Source: an uncultured Lachnospira sp. (GTDB lineage Bacteria > Bacillota > Clostridia > Lachnospirales > Lachnospiraceae). Taken from it: 39,759 nt of DNA. Below are positions 27,114 through 35,044 of the stretch, one piece after another. The stretch covers positions 1 through 39,759 of the forward strand of contig CAJUKN010000023.1 of NCBI GenBank assembly GCA_910587485.1. The letters run 5' to 3'. A model generated the notes under the pieces. That model was given only the letters and a program-made list of their open reading frames with translations, made no database searches and was not told where the DNA came from. The position numbers and the translations under genes were made by a program. The number at the start of each line of letters is the position of its first letter. Within the stretch, counting starts at the first letter, position 1.

Positions 27114-28445
27114 TTAATATTGATATCTCTTTTTGTACTTTATAAACATTCCCAATGACAGTGCTAATGCCATCAATTCTGCCACAGGCGTTGCCAGCCA
27201 AATTCCATTTACACCCAAAAGAACTGGAAGCACTAACATCGCAATCATCATAAATACAAATGACCTCGAAAAGGCTAAAATAGCTGAAATAATCCCATTT
27301 GACAGTGCTGTAAACATTCCGCTGGTAAAAATATTAAAACCTATAAAAAATAGTGCTATTGTACAAATTCGATTACCAGTAACTGCAAGACTATACACTG
27401 GATTATCTGGATGTGCAAATATTGATACTAATGGTTTTGTAAGGAAAAAAGATGCCGCCACTGTTACTATAGAAATAACAGCAATTACTTTTATACTGAT
27501 TATCACCAATTTTTTTAATTTTGGATAATTTTTTTCTCCATGATAAAAGCTAATCATAGGAGCCACTCCATAGGTATACCCTGTATATAAAGAGCTTGCA
27601 AACATTAACACATACATAATAATGGTGACTGCAGCAACGCCATTTTCTCCAACAAATGTAAGCATAGTCCAGTTAAACATCATGGTAACAATACCTGTAA
27701 CCAGTGCTGTTGCCATCTCTGAACAGCCATTTGTCGCTGCACGAAAAAGAATTTTAAAACGAAAGACTGGCTTTGTAAAATGCAGTAAATTCTTTTTGTT
27801 GCTAAAAATAAATAATCCTACAATGGCTGTCACAGAATATCCCATACCTGTTGCAATTGCTGCACCTTTTATACCCATATTAAATTGGGCAATAAAAATA
27901 TAGTCTAAAATTATATTAAACACGCCGCCTGCCACAGAACATATGAAAGAAAGTGTTGCTTTTTCACTCGCAATCATATAAAGAGTAAAATTATTCATCA
28001 ATAAAATAGGAACGGTAAACAATAGATAATGGCTTAAATATTGTACACAATACATTTCCACATCTATGGACAAATTTATACTTGAAAAGATGGTATCCAT
28101 TGCTATATATCCAACACTACACATAATTATCCCAACGACAACATTTACTAAAATCAGAAAAGTAAAATTTTGATTGCCTTCCTCTCTTTTTTGTTCCCCC
28201 ATCTTTTTCATTATAACAGCACTTCCTCCAGTGGCAAGCATTGTAGAAATTGCTGTTACAAGCTGAATAATCGGAGCTGTTAAATTAATAGCAGACAACG
28301 CATTTGTACCAATTAAATTGGATACAAAGAAACCATCTACCATTGTATAAAACGACATAAAAACGCTCATTGCTATGGTAGGAATTGCAAATTTTAAAAT
28401 ATTTTTTAATGTTACAGGTTTTTCATATACATTTTGATTTTCCAT
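27114..28445 (-). CDS. MATE family efflux transporter
   Basis: A 443-residue membrane protein with about 12 hydrophobic segments in two related halves, as in MATE exporters, which expel cationic drugs or metabolites in exchange for Na+ or H+. The N-terminal half has FAIPTIAMSVFMSFYTMVDG with the conserved Asp, and ATGGSAVIMKKMGE. GGAGG lies four bases before the ATG at 28445. It is transcribed divergently from the MerR gene, and the shared region contains an ideal MerR-type promoter reading toward this gene. Induction by a compound sensed by that regulator is therefore likely. The upstream leader has a GCTGCTT/AAGCAGC hairpin. Confidence 0.93.
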   Translation of the reverse strand: MENQNVYEKPVTLKNILKFAIPTIAMSVFMSFYTMVDGFFVSNLIGTNALSAINLTAPIIQLVTAISTMLATGGSAVIMKKMGEQKREEGNQNFTFLILVNVVVGIIMCSVGYIAMDTIFSSINLSIDVEMYCVQYLSHYLLFTVPILLMNNFTLYMIASEKATLSFICSVAGGVFNIILDYIFIAQFNMGIKGAAIATGMGYSVTAIVGLFIFSNKKNLLHFTKPVFRFKILFRAATNGCSEMATALVTGIVTMMFNWTMLTFVGENGVAAVTIIMYVLMFASSLYTGYTYGVAPMISFYHGEKNYPKLKKLVIISIKVIAVISIVTVAASFFLTKPLVSIFAHPDNPVYSLAVTGNRICTIALFFIGFNIFTSGMFTALSNGIISAILAFSRSFVFMMIAMLVLPVLLGVNGIWLATPVAELMALALSLGMFIKYKKRYQY

Positions 28446-28543
28446 ATTACCTCCATTTCTTCGCTGCTTTTTATGCAAGAATCGTTATTTTTATTAAGCA
28501 GCATAAATCCTTTTTCTTCTTGCTTTTATTTTCTATATACAGT

Positions 28544-28574
28544 ATCATAAACCGTACAGTAACAGTACAGTCAA
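28544..28574 (-). promoter_or_regulatory. MerR-controlled promoter and operator of the MATE gene
   Basis: On the minus strand, TTGACT (28569-28574) and TATGAT (28544-28549) are separated by 19 bases, the long spacer typical of promoters activated by MerR regulators through DNA twisting. The spacer holds the dyad ACCGTAC-N7-GTACAGT (28551-28571), seven of seven positions with one mismatch. The divergent MerR gene starts 46 bases away and is the obvious ligand-sensing regulator. Confidence 0.8.
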
Positions 28575-28616
28575 GAAGAATATTAAATAAAATTTTATAA
28601 ATTAAAAGGAAGATAT

Positions 28617-29444
28617 ATGAACAAAAAAGAAAAACTTTTAACAATTGGACAATTTGCAGCTATGCACGGAATCAATAAAAAAACATTGATGTGGTATGAT
28701 GAAATTGGGCTATTTAAGCCTGTTGCCATTAATCCACAAAATGGATACCGCTGCTACAATTACCATCAAAGCCCTATTTTAGAAACAATTTTACTATTGC
28801 GTGAACTAGATGTTTCCATAGCTGAAATACAACATTTTATGAAAAATCGCTCTGCTTTTAACCTAAAATGTCTTTTAGATGAAAAAATAGCGGATTTAGA
28901 CCGCAATATTATACATTTACAGGCAATTCAGAAAACATTATATAATCACCATCAAAATATGGTAACATTATTGACAATGGATTTGTCTGAGATAAGTATT
29001 GTTGAAAAAGAAGAATGTTATTTAATAACAATAGATATTGACAAAGATATTTCATTTGAAAAAGAAGTTGAAATGATTACTGCACAAACTGCAAAATACC
29101 AACTGGGACGCTTACACGATGCTTCTTATGGTTCTATGATTTCTGTGTCTAGCTTACTAAAAAATAAGTTTGATGATTATTGTAAATTATTTATTGAAAT
29201 TCCTTCTCTTCCACAAAAAAATGGGCTGCATATACAGCCCTGTGGACAATATTTAAGAGCGTTTCATAAAGGTGACTGGAGTAAAATCCCCTTACGTTAT
29301 GAAGCAATCTTTCATTATGCCAAAAAACATAACCTTATGCTTTCTGGTTTTTCTTATGAGAAAGGAATCAATGAAAATGTCATTGACAAGATAGAGGATT
29401 ACATTATACAGATTGAAATTCCCATTCATTCTCCATCTGTGTAA
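28617..29444 (+). CDS. MerR family transcriptional regulator with effector-binding domain
   Basis: A 275-residue regulator. Residues ~8-75 are a MerR winged helix: LTIGQFAAMHGINKKTLMWY, then DEIGLFKP and GYRCYNYHQ. A dimerising coiled coil (~76-115) follows, then a C-terminal domain (~125-270) resembling GyrI-like effector domains, which bind bulky drugs in BmrR-type proteins. AGGAAG precedes the ATG. It faces the MATE exporter gene across a region with a MerR-type operator, so it most likely activates that gene when a toxic compound is present. The last 41 bases overlap the 3' end of the convergent GNAT gene. Confidence 0.9.
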   Translation: MNKKEKLLTIGQFAAMHGINKKTLMWYDEIGLFKPVAINPQNGYRCYNYHQSPILETILLLRELDVSIAEIQHFMKNRSAFNLKCLLDEKIADLDRNIIHLQAIQKTLYNHHQNMVTLLTMDLSEISIVEKEECYLITIDIDKDISFEKEVEMITAQTAKYQLGRLHDASYGSMISVSSLLKNKFDDYCKLFIEIPSLPQKNGLHIQPCGQYLRAFHKGDWSKIPLRYEAIFHYAKKHNLMLSGFSYEKGINENVIDKIEDYIIQIEIPIHSPSV

Positions 29445-30351
29445 AACCATATTTTTTATACAAAGGCTTTCCTGCCTCTGTTGCTTCTAGTGAAATTTGC
29501 TTAATTCCTCTTTCTTTTGCCTCTTTTACAAGCAAATCAAGCATTTTAAAAGCTATTCTTTTTCTCCTATAATCTGGATGCGTATACATATTCATTACAT
29601 AAGCCTTTTTGCCACTTGCATTATGATAGGTTGGCATTACTTGATAAAAGCTAATGCCTCCTGTGCCAATTACTTTATCACCATCATATACAAGGTATGC
29701 TATATGTGTATCATTTGCCAAACTATTGATATAATATGTTCTTGAGCTAATTTCAACCTCAGACATATTGGTATCTTCTGTCAATTTATTGGCAGCTCTT
29801 AAAACTTCAATTCTGCTACTTACTAAAATTTCTAAATCGTCTATGGTTGCTTTTTTATAATAATAACAGCCAATTATTTTTTCCATACAGATAGATTTTG
29901 ACATATTAACATAAGGTTCATAATTTGCAGTCACCTGATAACCCAAACTCCTATAAAGTCCCATTGCTGCTACTAAAGGTTCACCTGACTCTAAAATAAG
30001 TTTTTTATATCCCTGCTTGACTGCCTGTGTCTCTAAATTATTCATCAATTCTTTAGCAATACCAAAACCACGATATTGTTCTTTTACAAAAACTCTTTTC
30101 ACTTCTGCAATATGATTTTCCTGATTTTTTTCTCTTGTATATTTCTTAAAAGAGGCACAACCTATAGGAATTTGCTTATCATAAGCTAACACTACATCAT
30201 AAATATCATCTAATTGATTATATGGTATATATTCTGCCCTATTGTCCTGTCCACCTACTAATTGATTTAAAAATTGGTCTAATTCTTTACATAATATAAT
30301 AAAATCTTCATTGTTCCCATCTGTGCTAACATATTTAATATTTTTTTCCAT
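29404..30351 (-). CDS. Tandem GNAT acetyltransferase
   Basis: A 315-residue protein with two GNAT domains in one chain. The first (~1-155) has the acetyl-CoA motif RVFVKEQYRGFGIAKELM and the AMGLYRSLGY end. The second (~160-315) has MYTHPDYRRKRIAFKMLDLL and KPLYKKYGF. Both Q/R-x-x-G-x-G/A-type loops are present, although the second has RKRIA in place of the usual glycines, so it may be weaker or act structurally. GAGG precedes the ATG closely. The 3' end overlaps the MerR gene by 41 bases, tail to tail. A resistance role is possible given the neighbours, but the acceptor is unknown. Confidence 0.88.
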   Translation of the reverse strand: MEKNIKYVSTDGNNEDFIILCKELDQFLNQLVGGQDNRAEYIPYNQLDDIYDVVLAYDKQIPIGCASFKKYTREKNQENHIAEVKRVFVKEQYRGFGIAKELMNNLETQAVKQGYKKLILESGEPLVAAMGLYRSLGYQVTANYEPYVNMSKSICMEKIIGCYYYKKATIDDLEILVSSRIEVLRAANKLTEDTNMSEVEISSRTYYINSLANDTHIAYLVYDGDKVIGTGGISFYQVMPTYHNASGKKAYVMNMYTHPDYRRKRIAFKMLDLLVKEAKERGIKQISLEATEAGKPLYKKYGFTQMENEWEFQSV

Positions 30352-30398
30352 TTTTCCTCATTTCTGCATTGCTTTTTACACAAAGAACGAAAAATTCC

Positions 30399-30410
30399 TA
30401 CCAATTGGTA
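30399..30410. promoter_or_regulatory. Perfect palindrome upstream of the double-GNAT gene
   Basis: TACCAATTGGTA is a 12-base perfect palindrome 48 bases before the GNAT start codon. It could be an operator, but no matching regulator can be named. Confidence 0.3.
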
Positions 30411-30550
30411 ACAAGCAATACTCAGACACAAATCTTGTAATTAATAATTGTAATTTATGACAATAGAATCATTGCAAATGCTGATTCCATTATTTTTAAT
30501 CTTAGTCTCTACTTTTTTTCATCGTATGATAACGTGACATCCTCTCCCCT

Positions 30551-30646
30551 CTAAAGAGGTGGGAGCTTCCTTTCGCAAGATAGCAAACAGTCGATTCTCA
30601 TTCCACTATTTGGATATATTTTGAATTTGTATGCTTTGTTTGCCAT
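30551..30646 (-). pseudogene. tnpB remnant of IS200/IS605
   Basis: A 31-codon frame that begins like TnpB (MANKAYKFKIYPN), preceded by GAGGTG. It then runs directly into right-end sequence and stops within the right-end hairpin. The RuvC nuclease and zinc-finger regions are missing. It shows an internal deletion of nearly the whole ~370-codon gene. Confidence 0.7.
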
Positions 30647-30649
30647 GAT

Positions 30650-31066
30650 TTTCACCTCTTTTTTTGTCGGTCTTCTTCTCCCTGAGCTTCTATATTTCTT
30701 AATTACTTCAATCAGTACATTGTCTGTAGTAAGTAAGCAAAAACTTGGACTTCAAAAATATTCTTTCCAAAGGTTTTATCGTATCTAAGGAAATTCTTTC
30801 TTTAAAAGTCTGCTGCTTGCACTTTTGTATGCGTTTATGAATTTACTTATTTCATTTTTGGGATGTGCTTTGAACAAAATATGTACATGGTCTTTATCGT
30901 GATTCCATCCTTGCAATGTGATATTGTAATTTGGAGCAATATACTCAAATATCTCTTTAGCTCTATCCGAAATTTTATCATCAAATACTTTTCTTCGATA
31001 TTTCACAACAAATATAAGATGATAGTACAGCAAAAATACCGAATGTGCATTACTGTCTAGTTTCAT
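30650..31066 (-). pseudogene. tnpA: tnpA (Y1 HUH transposase) with three nonsense codons
   Basis: The first 93 codons encode a normal IS200/IS605 TnpA N-terminus, with the HUH pair in NHDKDHVHILF and the FINAYKSASSRLLKKEFP block. The frame then meets TAG (30785-30787), TAA (30776-30778) and TGA (30752-30754). The residues between and after still read as TnpA (NLWKEYF, then LLTTDNVLIEVIKKY with the catalytic Tyr region). No frameshift is needed. The gene was inactivated by point mutations and yields at most a truncated 93-residue protein without the catalytic Tyr. Confidence 0.85.
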
Positions 31067-31144
31067 ATATTTATCAGCCTTTCTTATTTTTCGACTGATT
31101 TTATTATATTTTTTAAATTTACTGTAAAGGTTTATTTCAAAAAT

Positions 31145-32731
31145 TTAAAAATCCGCGAATACTTCCATCTGTTTTTTCAATTCTTCTACAATCTCTTGAT
31201 TCGTATCCATACGTCCTGTAATATCTGCCATATCCTTAACCAAACTTTCAGTGCTGTCTGCAACTCCAATAATCTCAGTAGCACCATCATCAATCGCTTT
31301 TGTAATACTTTCAATAGAATCCGCTATCTCACTCATAGAATTTCTAAGGCGGTCTGTTTTGCGATTAAATGCATCTATCATTTCCTTTACATAATCCGCA
31401 TCTTCTTTGTACTGTCTTCCAGAATGGACAAATTCCTTAAATTCCATCAAAATAGTTTTATTCAGATAGTCTGCCATATCCTGAGAATGCTTTGACAAAT
31501 TATATACTGCATTGGTAACAACCTGATTGACCTCTTGAATACGCTCCGCAGTTTCACTGCAAGAACTTGCTAAGGATTTAATTTCCGATGCAACGACAGA
31601 AAATCCTTTTCCAGCCTTACCAGCCCGCATAGCTTCTACGGAAGCATTAAGAGCAATCAAATTGGTTGTTGATGAAATGGATACAATATCTTTTGTTAAT
31701 TTATTTACCTGCTCTACACTCTTACTGTTTTCAATTGCATCTTCAAGTACCTCTAAGATATTGGCAACTTTTTTTTGAATTATTTGCGTATTTGTCTGTG
31801 CTGCTACTTCCATCTCATTTGCCCGTATCTTCATAGCAGAGGAATAATTCATAATAGAACTACATTCTTGTGCCATATCATGGACATCCTCTTTAATATC
31901 TGTAGCACTGCTGTTAATAATAACTGCATTACTTGCCACTTTCTGAATTGCCTTAGACAAGGAGCCTGTAAGAGAGGAAAGGTCTCTAACACTTTTTCCT
32001 GAAGTGCGCGTATGTTTTAACACCTCACCTGTCACCTCGTCAAGCTTCTGCGAACTTTCCTGAAGTGTATCGACTGTACCTTTGATTGGCGTTATCACAT
32101 ATTTTTTGATAATTCGGATGGCTGCAAGCACCAATACTAGACATGTTACAACAGAGGCAACAGCAATAATCAATGAGATAATATAGACAAACAAAAGCTT
32201 CTGCCTTGCACTAGCTGTCCTTGCACTTACATCTTCATACAATTCATTGGTATTGCTTTCTATAGCAGAACCAAAGCGGGCAACATCACCATTAGCATAA
32301 GCATAGGCATCCTGAGTCTTGCTGTCCGCACTTGCACATACAAGATAGACCAAAGCATGTTTAAAAGAATCATAATTTTCTAAAAGCTGTGCATAAATCG
32401 CTTTTCCATCTTCTGTGACATAATCTTTATATTCTTTTAAATATGCTTCTAACGTTTTTTCTTCTTCTTTAATCTGCCCCACAATGGTAATCATAGTATT
32501 ATAATCCGTTGCAACAATATGGGACAGCGCCATCTTATGAATATTTGTAGTCGTGTGACGAATATTCTGCAAGGTTTCCAAACCTACCATATAATTATCT
32601 ACAATGTTTGAAGCATTGAAATTTACATTATTGATACTAAAAACCGACAAGGCATTTGAAATCAATGCCACAACTCCTAGTAGAATAATCGGAAATATCA
32701 GACGTTGTTGTATGGAAAGTTTCTTTTTCAT
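31145..32731 (-). CDS. Methyl-accepting chemotaxis protein with four-helix-bundle sensor
   Basis: A 528-residue chemoreceptor. TM1 is at ~12-33, then a ~150-residue all-helical extracellular domain (4HB type), TM2 (~187-210), HAMP and signalling coiled coil. The tip is LIALNASVEAMRAGKAGKG, with Met and Lys where most receptors have Ala and Glu, but still recognisable. GAAAGG precedes the ATG. It starts 34 bp after a solute-binding lipoprotein gene, so the pair likely works together: the lipoprotein binds a sugar and docks on this receptor. No transporter genes follow. The IS200/IS605 remnant begins just downstream. Confidence 0.9.
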   Translation of the reverse strand: MKKKLSIQQRLIFPIILLGVVALISNALSVFSINNVNFNASNIVDNYMVGLETLQNIRHTTTNIHKMALSHIVATDYNTMITIVGQIKEEEKTLEAYLKEYKDYVTEDGKAIYAQLLENYDSFKHALVYLVCASADSKTQDAYAYANGDVARFGSAIESNTNELYEDVSARTASARQKLLFVYIISLIIAVASVVTCLVLVLAAIRIIKKYVITPIKGTVDTLQESSQKLDEVTGEVLKHTRTSGKSVRDLSSLTGSLSKAIQKVASNAVIINSSATDIKEDVHDMAQECSSIMNYSSAMKIRANEMEVAAQTNTQIIQKKVANILEVLEDAIENSKSVEQVNKLTKDIVSISSTTNLIALNASVEAMRAGKAGKGFSVVASEIKSLASSCSETAERIQEVNQVVTNAVYNLSKHSQDMADYLNKTILMEFKEFVHSGRQYKEDADYVKEMIDAFNRKTDRLRNSMSEIADSIESITKAIDDGATEIIGVADSTESLVKDMADITGRMDTNQEIVEELKKQMEVFADF

Positions 32732-32765
32732 CTTATATTAACAAATCCTTTCAACATATATATAT

Positions 32766-33998
32766 CTATCTTGCACAAACACCTTCTACCATCTCATCTA
32801 ACTGTTCTTGTAAGTCCTGACCAGAAGGATTCCCTGCTGCCATACTTCCTGCAAATTTTGAAACAGGGTCCCAGAACTTTCCACCTACTCGCTGAAGCTG
32901 AGAAAATTCAGACTGTTCTAAAAGAGCGGCAATCTCTGGCGATTGGCTAATCTCTGTAGAATCCGCAACTATGATATTTGATGGACCCTGCCCACGCATT
33001 TTAAAACGCAATCGCTGATTTTCTTCATTCGTAATCCATTCGGCAAGTTTGGATGCCCATTCTAGGTGTTCAGAATAAGCATTTACACCAATCAATTTGC
33101 AGCCAGAAAAAGAAGCCATTTGTATTTGGTCACCATTACAACTATACGTTGGCAGTTTAGCAACTCCAGTATCTTCTCCCCAAATCTCCTTTATAGCAAC
33201 ACAATTCCATACACCGCTGACCCCTGCAATTACTGAACCATCTCTTACTCCATTAAGAAATTCTTGGTCTGTACGACTGGCAAATCCCGAATTTCCTGCA
33301 ATTTCCAACATTGCTTGAGCGACATCAATACCTTGAATATCTCCATCTGTCTGATTCCATGTGCAATAATTAGTGATTCCATCATCATTTAGTCCAACTT
33401 GAAGCCCTGTATTTCCAAAGAACGAATATACATACCATGCCGAAGACCAATCCATGGTAAATAATTTGTTGTTTGCAGCCGCGGCTTCCAATATACCATC
33501 CAGTGTCTTCATCTGTTCTTCTGTAATATATTGCTTATTATAATATAAAAAATACCCATTATCTGCCGTCAATGGATATGCGTATAGCTGGTTATTTACT
33601 GTGGCTGCTTCTACTGTACTTGAAAGATTACGACTTCTAATCTCACCAGCATTCTCGATAGGGTCTAACGCTCCAGCAGCTGCCAGAGCATTTAACTGGT
33701 CGTCCGCAAAGGTAAATACATCTGCGCCATCCTCTAATCCGCCAATCAATACATCTTTACATTGAGATTCTCCTTGTACCTCAAATAAAATGTGAAAATC
33801 TGCCTGCCCTTGATATTTTGCCTGAAAATTTTGAATAATCTGATTCATCAGTTCTGCATCTTCCTCAGCTCCCCAGACAACCAACTCAACTTTTTGAGGT
33901 TGTGTATTTTCCAAGTCTGTTTTCTCTTCCAAACCACATCCCATAAATACGGTGATATATAGAAGGCTTAAAAGGAATCCACATATTCTTTTTCTCAT
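32766..33998 (-). CDS. Solute-binding lipoprotein (sugar ABC type)
   Basis: A 410-residue extracellular lipoprotein. The signal peptide ends in the lipobox VFMGC, giving a lipid-anchored Cys near residue 21. The rest is a family 1 extracellular solute-binding fold of the maltodextrin/oligosaccharide type (VELVVWGAEED, GGLEDGADVFTFADDQL, YAYPLTADNGYFLYYNK, WASKLAEWITNEENQ). Normally such a protein delivers sugar to ABC permeases, but none is present. The next gene in the operon is a chemoreceptor. A role in chemotaxis toward the bound sugar is inferred. A strong promoter (TTGCAA, 17 bases, TATAAT) lies upstream. Confidence 0.9.
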   Translation of the reverse strand: MRKRICGFLLSLLYITVFMGCGLEEKTDLENTQPQKVELVVWGAEEDAELMNQIIQNFQAKYQGQADFHILFEVQGESQCKDVLIGGLEDGADVFTFADDQLNALAAAGALDPIENAGEIRSRNLSSTVEAATVNNQLYAYPLTADNGYFLYYNKQYITEEQMKTLDGILEAAAANNKLFTMDWSSAWYVYSFFGNTGLQVGLNDDGITNYCTWNQTDGDIQGIDVAQAMLEIAGNSGFASRTDQEFLNGVRDGSVIAGVSGVWNCVAIKEIWGEDTGVAKLPTYSCNGDQIQMASFSGCKLIGVNAYSEHLEWASKLAEWITNEENQRLRFKMRGQGPSNIIVADSTEISQSPEIAALLEQSEFSQLQRVGGKFWDPVSKFAGSMAAGNPSGQDLQEQLDEMVEGVCAR

Positions 33999-34036
33999 AT
34001 ATATTACATCCTTTATGTTCCTATTTTTTTGTAGCT

Positions 34037-34065
34037 ATTATACCATTGACATGGGTTATTTGCAA
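34037..34065 (-). promoter_or_regulatory. Sigma-A promoter of the solute-binding lipoprotein/chemoreceptor operon
   Basis: On the minus strand, TTGCAA (34060-34065) and a perfect TATAAT (34037-34042) are 17 bases apart. Transcription would start about 30 bases before the ATG at 33998, which is preceded by AAAGGATG. Confidence 0.8.
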
Positions 34066-34131
34066 TATAAGAGAATATTGGCTGTTATTAACTTGTGATA
34101 ATGGTTCTCTATAAAAAATTCTTACTATTTT

Positions 34132-34916
34132 TTATATTTGATTTATATTTTCTATATCAACCATATTATTATCCATATTTTGTTCCATATATTCTTGTCG
34201 TAATTCACTCAAAGTTTTTCCTGTTTTTTTATGTACTGAAAATTCATAAGTTGCCACAGATGACCAACTAAAGATTTTTTTAAGCCATTGCTGAAGATAC
34301 ATGATATCATTTTCTATCTTTACTTGTCCATTTACTTGAAGTTCTGCTTCTTGTGTACGTCCTTTTGCCACAATAATATCACCCTTGTTAACAACACCCC
34401 ATTCAATAAGAGCAGCAATTTCAGATGCAACTAATATAATGCGTTGTCTTGTATTAAACATACTAATATTATTCATCTGAACAAACTCATTTAATTGTCG
34501 TTTTGCAATTTCTGATATGTAAGTTCATACTGTTGTTCAAATTTATCTCTATGCTTTTCTACATAAAGAGAAAATACATTTTGAATAAGCTTATCTGTAG
34601 ATTTGATAGTTGCACAACTAGCAGCATAACGAATTGCTTGAAATTCAAAAGATTCTTTACGTCCTATGATATCTGCTTTATCTCTTTTAATCTCAATAAG
34701 TACTATATCCCCATTATTATCAATAGCCGTTAGGTCACTCCTACCATTACTTACATTCCGCACCTGCTGCCCAACAATCAACATAGACTCCTCATCATCA
34801 CAAAGCATATCCACATTTTTTCGTAAAATGTCTTCTATGTCTTTTTCTTTCATATGAAGGGCTGTAAACGTTGTAGCTTCAATTTTTGACGGTTGATTAT
34901 TATTTAAAATATACAT
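34132..34916 (-). pseudogene. Decayed PD-(D/E)XK nuclease-like gene
   Basis: Two fragments of one gene. The first (34491-34916, 141 residues) has a PD-(D/E)XK-like core: GRSDLTAIDNN and IVLIEIKRDK, giving the Asp and Glu-x-Lys residues. The second (34132-34476, in another frame, 114 residues) continues with LNEF, then QRIILVASE, and ends with GDIIVAKGR and FSWSSVATYEFSVHKKTGKT, resembling RAMA-like C-terminal domains of restriction-associated proteins. A one-base loss shifts the frame near 34520. Compared with family members as I remember them, about 80 residues between QRIILVASE and the EWGVV block are missing. It is likely a dead defence or restriction-associated gene. Confidence 0.6.
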
Positions 34917-35044
34917 ATCATTTTTCTAGTTTTCATGCTATTTTGTAAATGGAATATTCAATTTTCTTAGGATTTGTGTCAAAATGGATATTTGCAATTC
35001 TTGTATTTTGTTCGCTTTACTAATTATGTAATCTTCAATATTAT

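Larger units (their letters stand above)
30530..31105 (-). mobile_element. Inactive IS200/IS605 family remnant
   Basis: A dead insertion sequence of roughly 575 bases. The right end has the imperfect hairpin at 30544-30565 (CTCCCCTC with GAGGTGGGAG), typical of this family. The left end has a 7-base hairpin at 31073-31099. Between them are a tnpA with three in-frame stops and the first ~14 codons of a tnpB fused to right-end sequence, meaning almost all of tnpB is deleted. Exact ends are approximate, since this family makes no target duplication. Confidence 0.75.
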
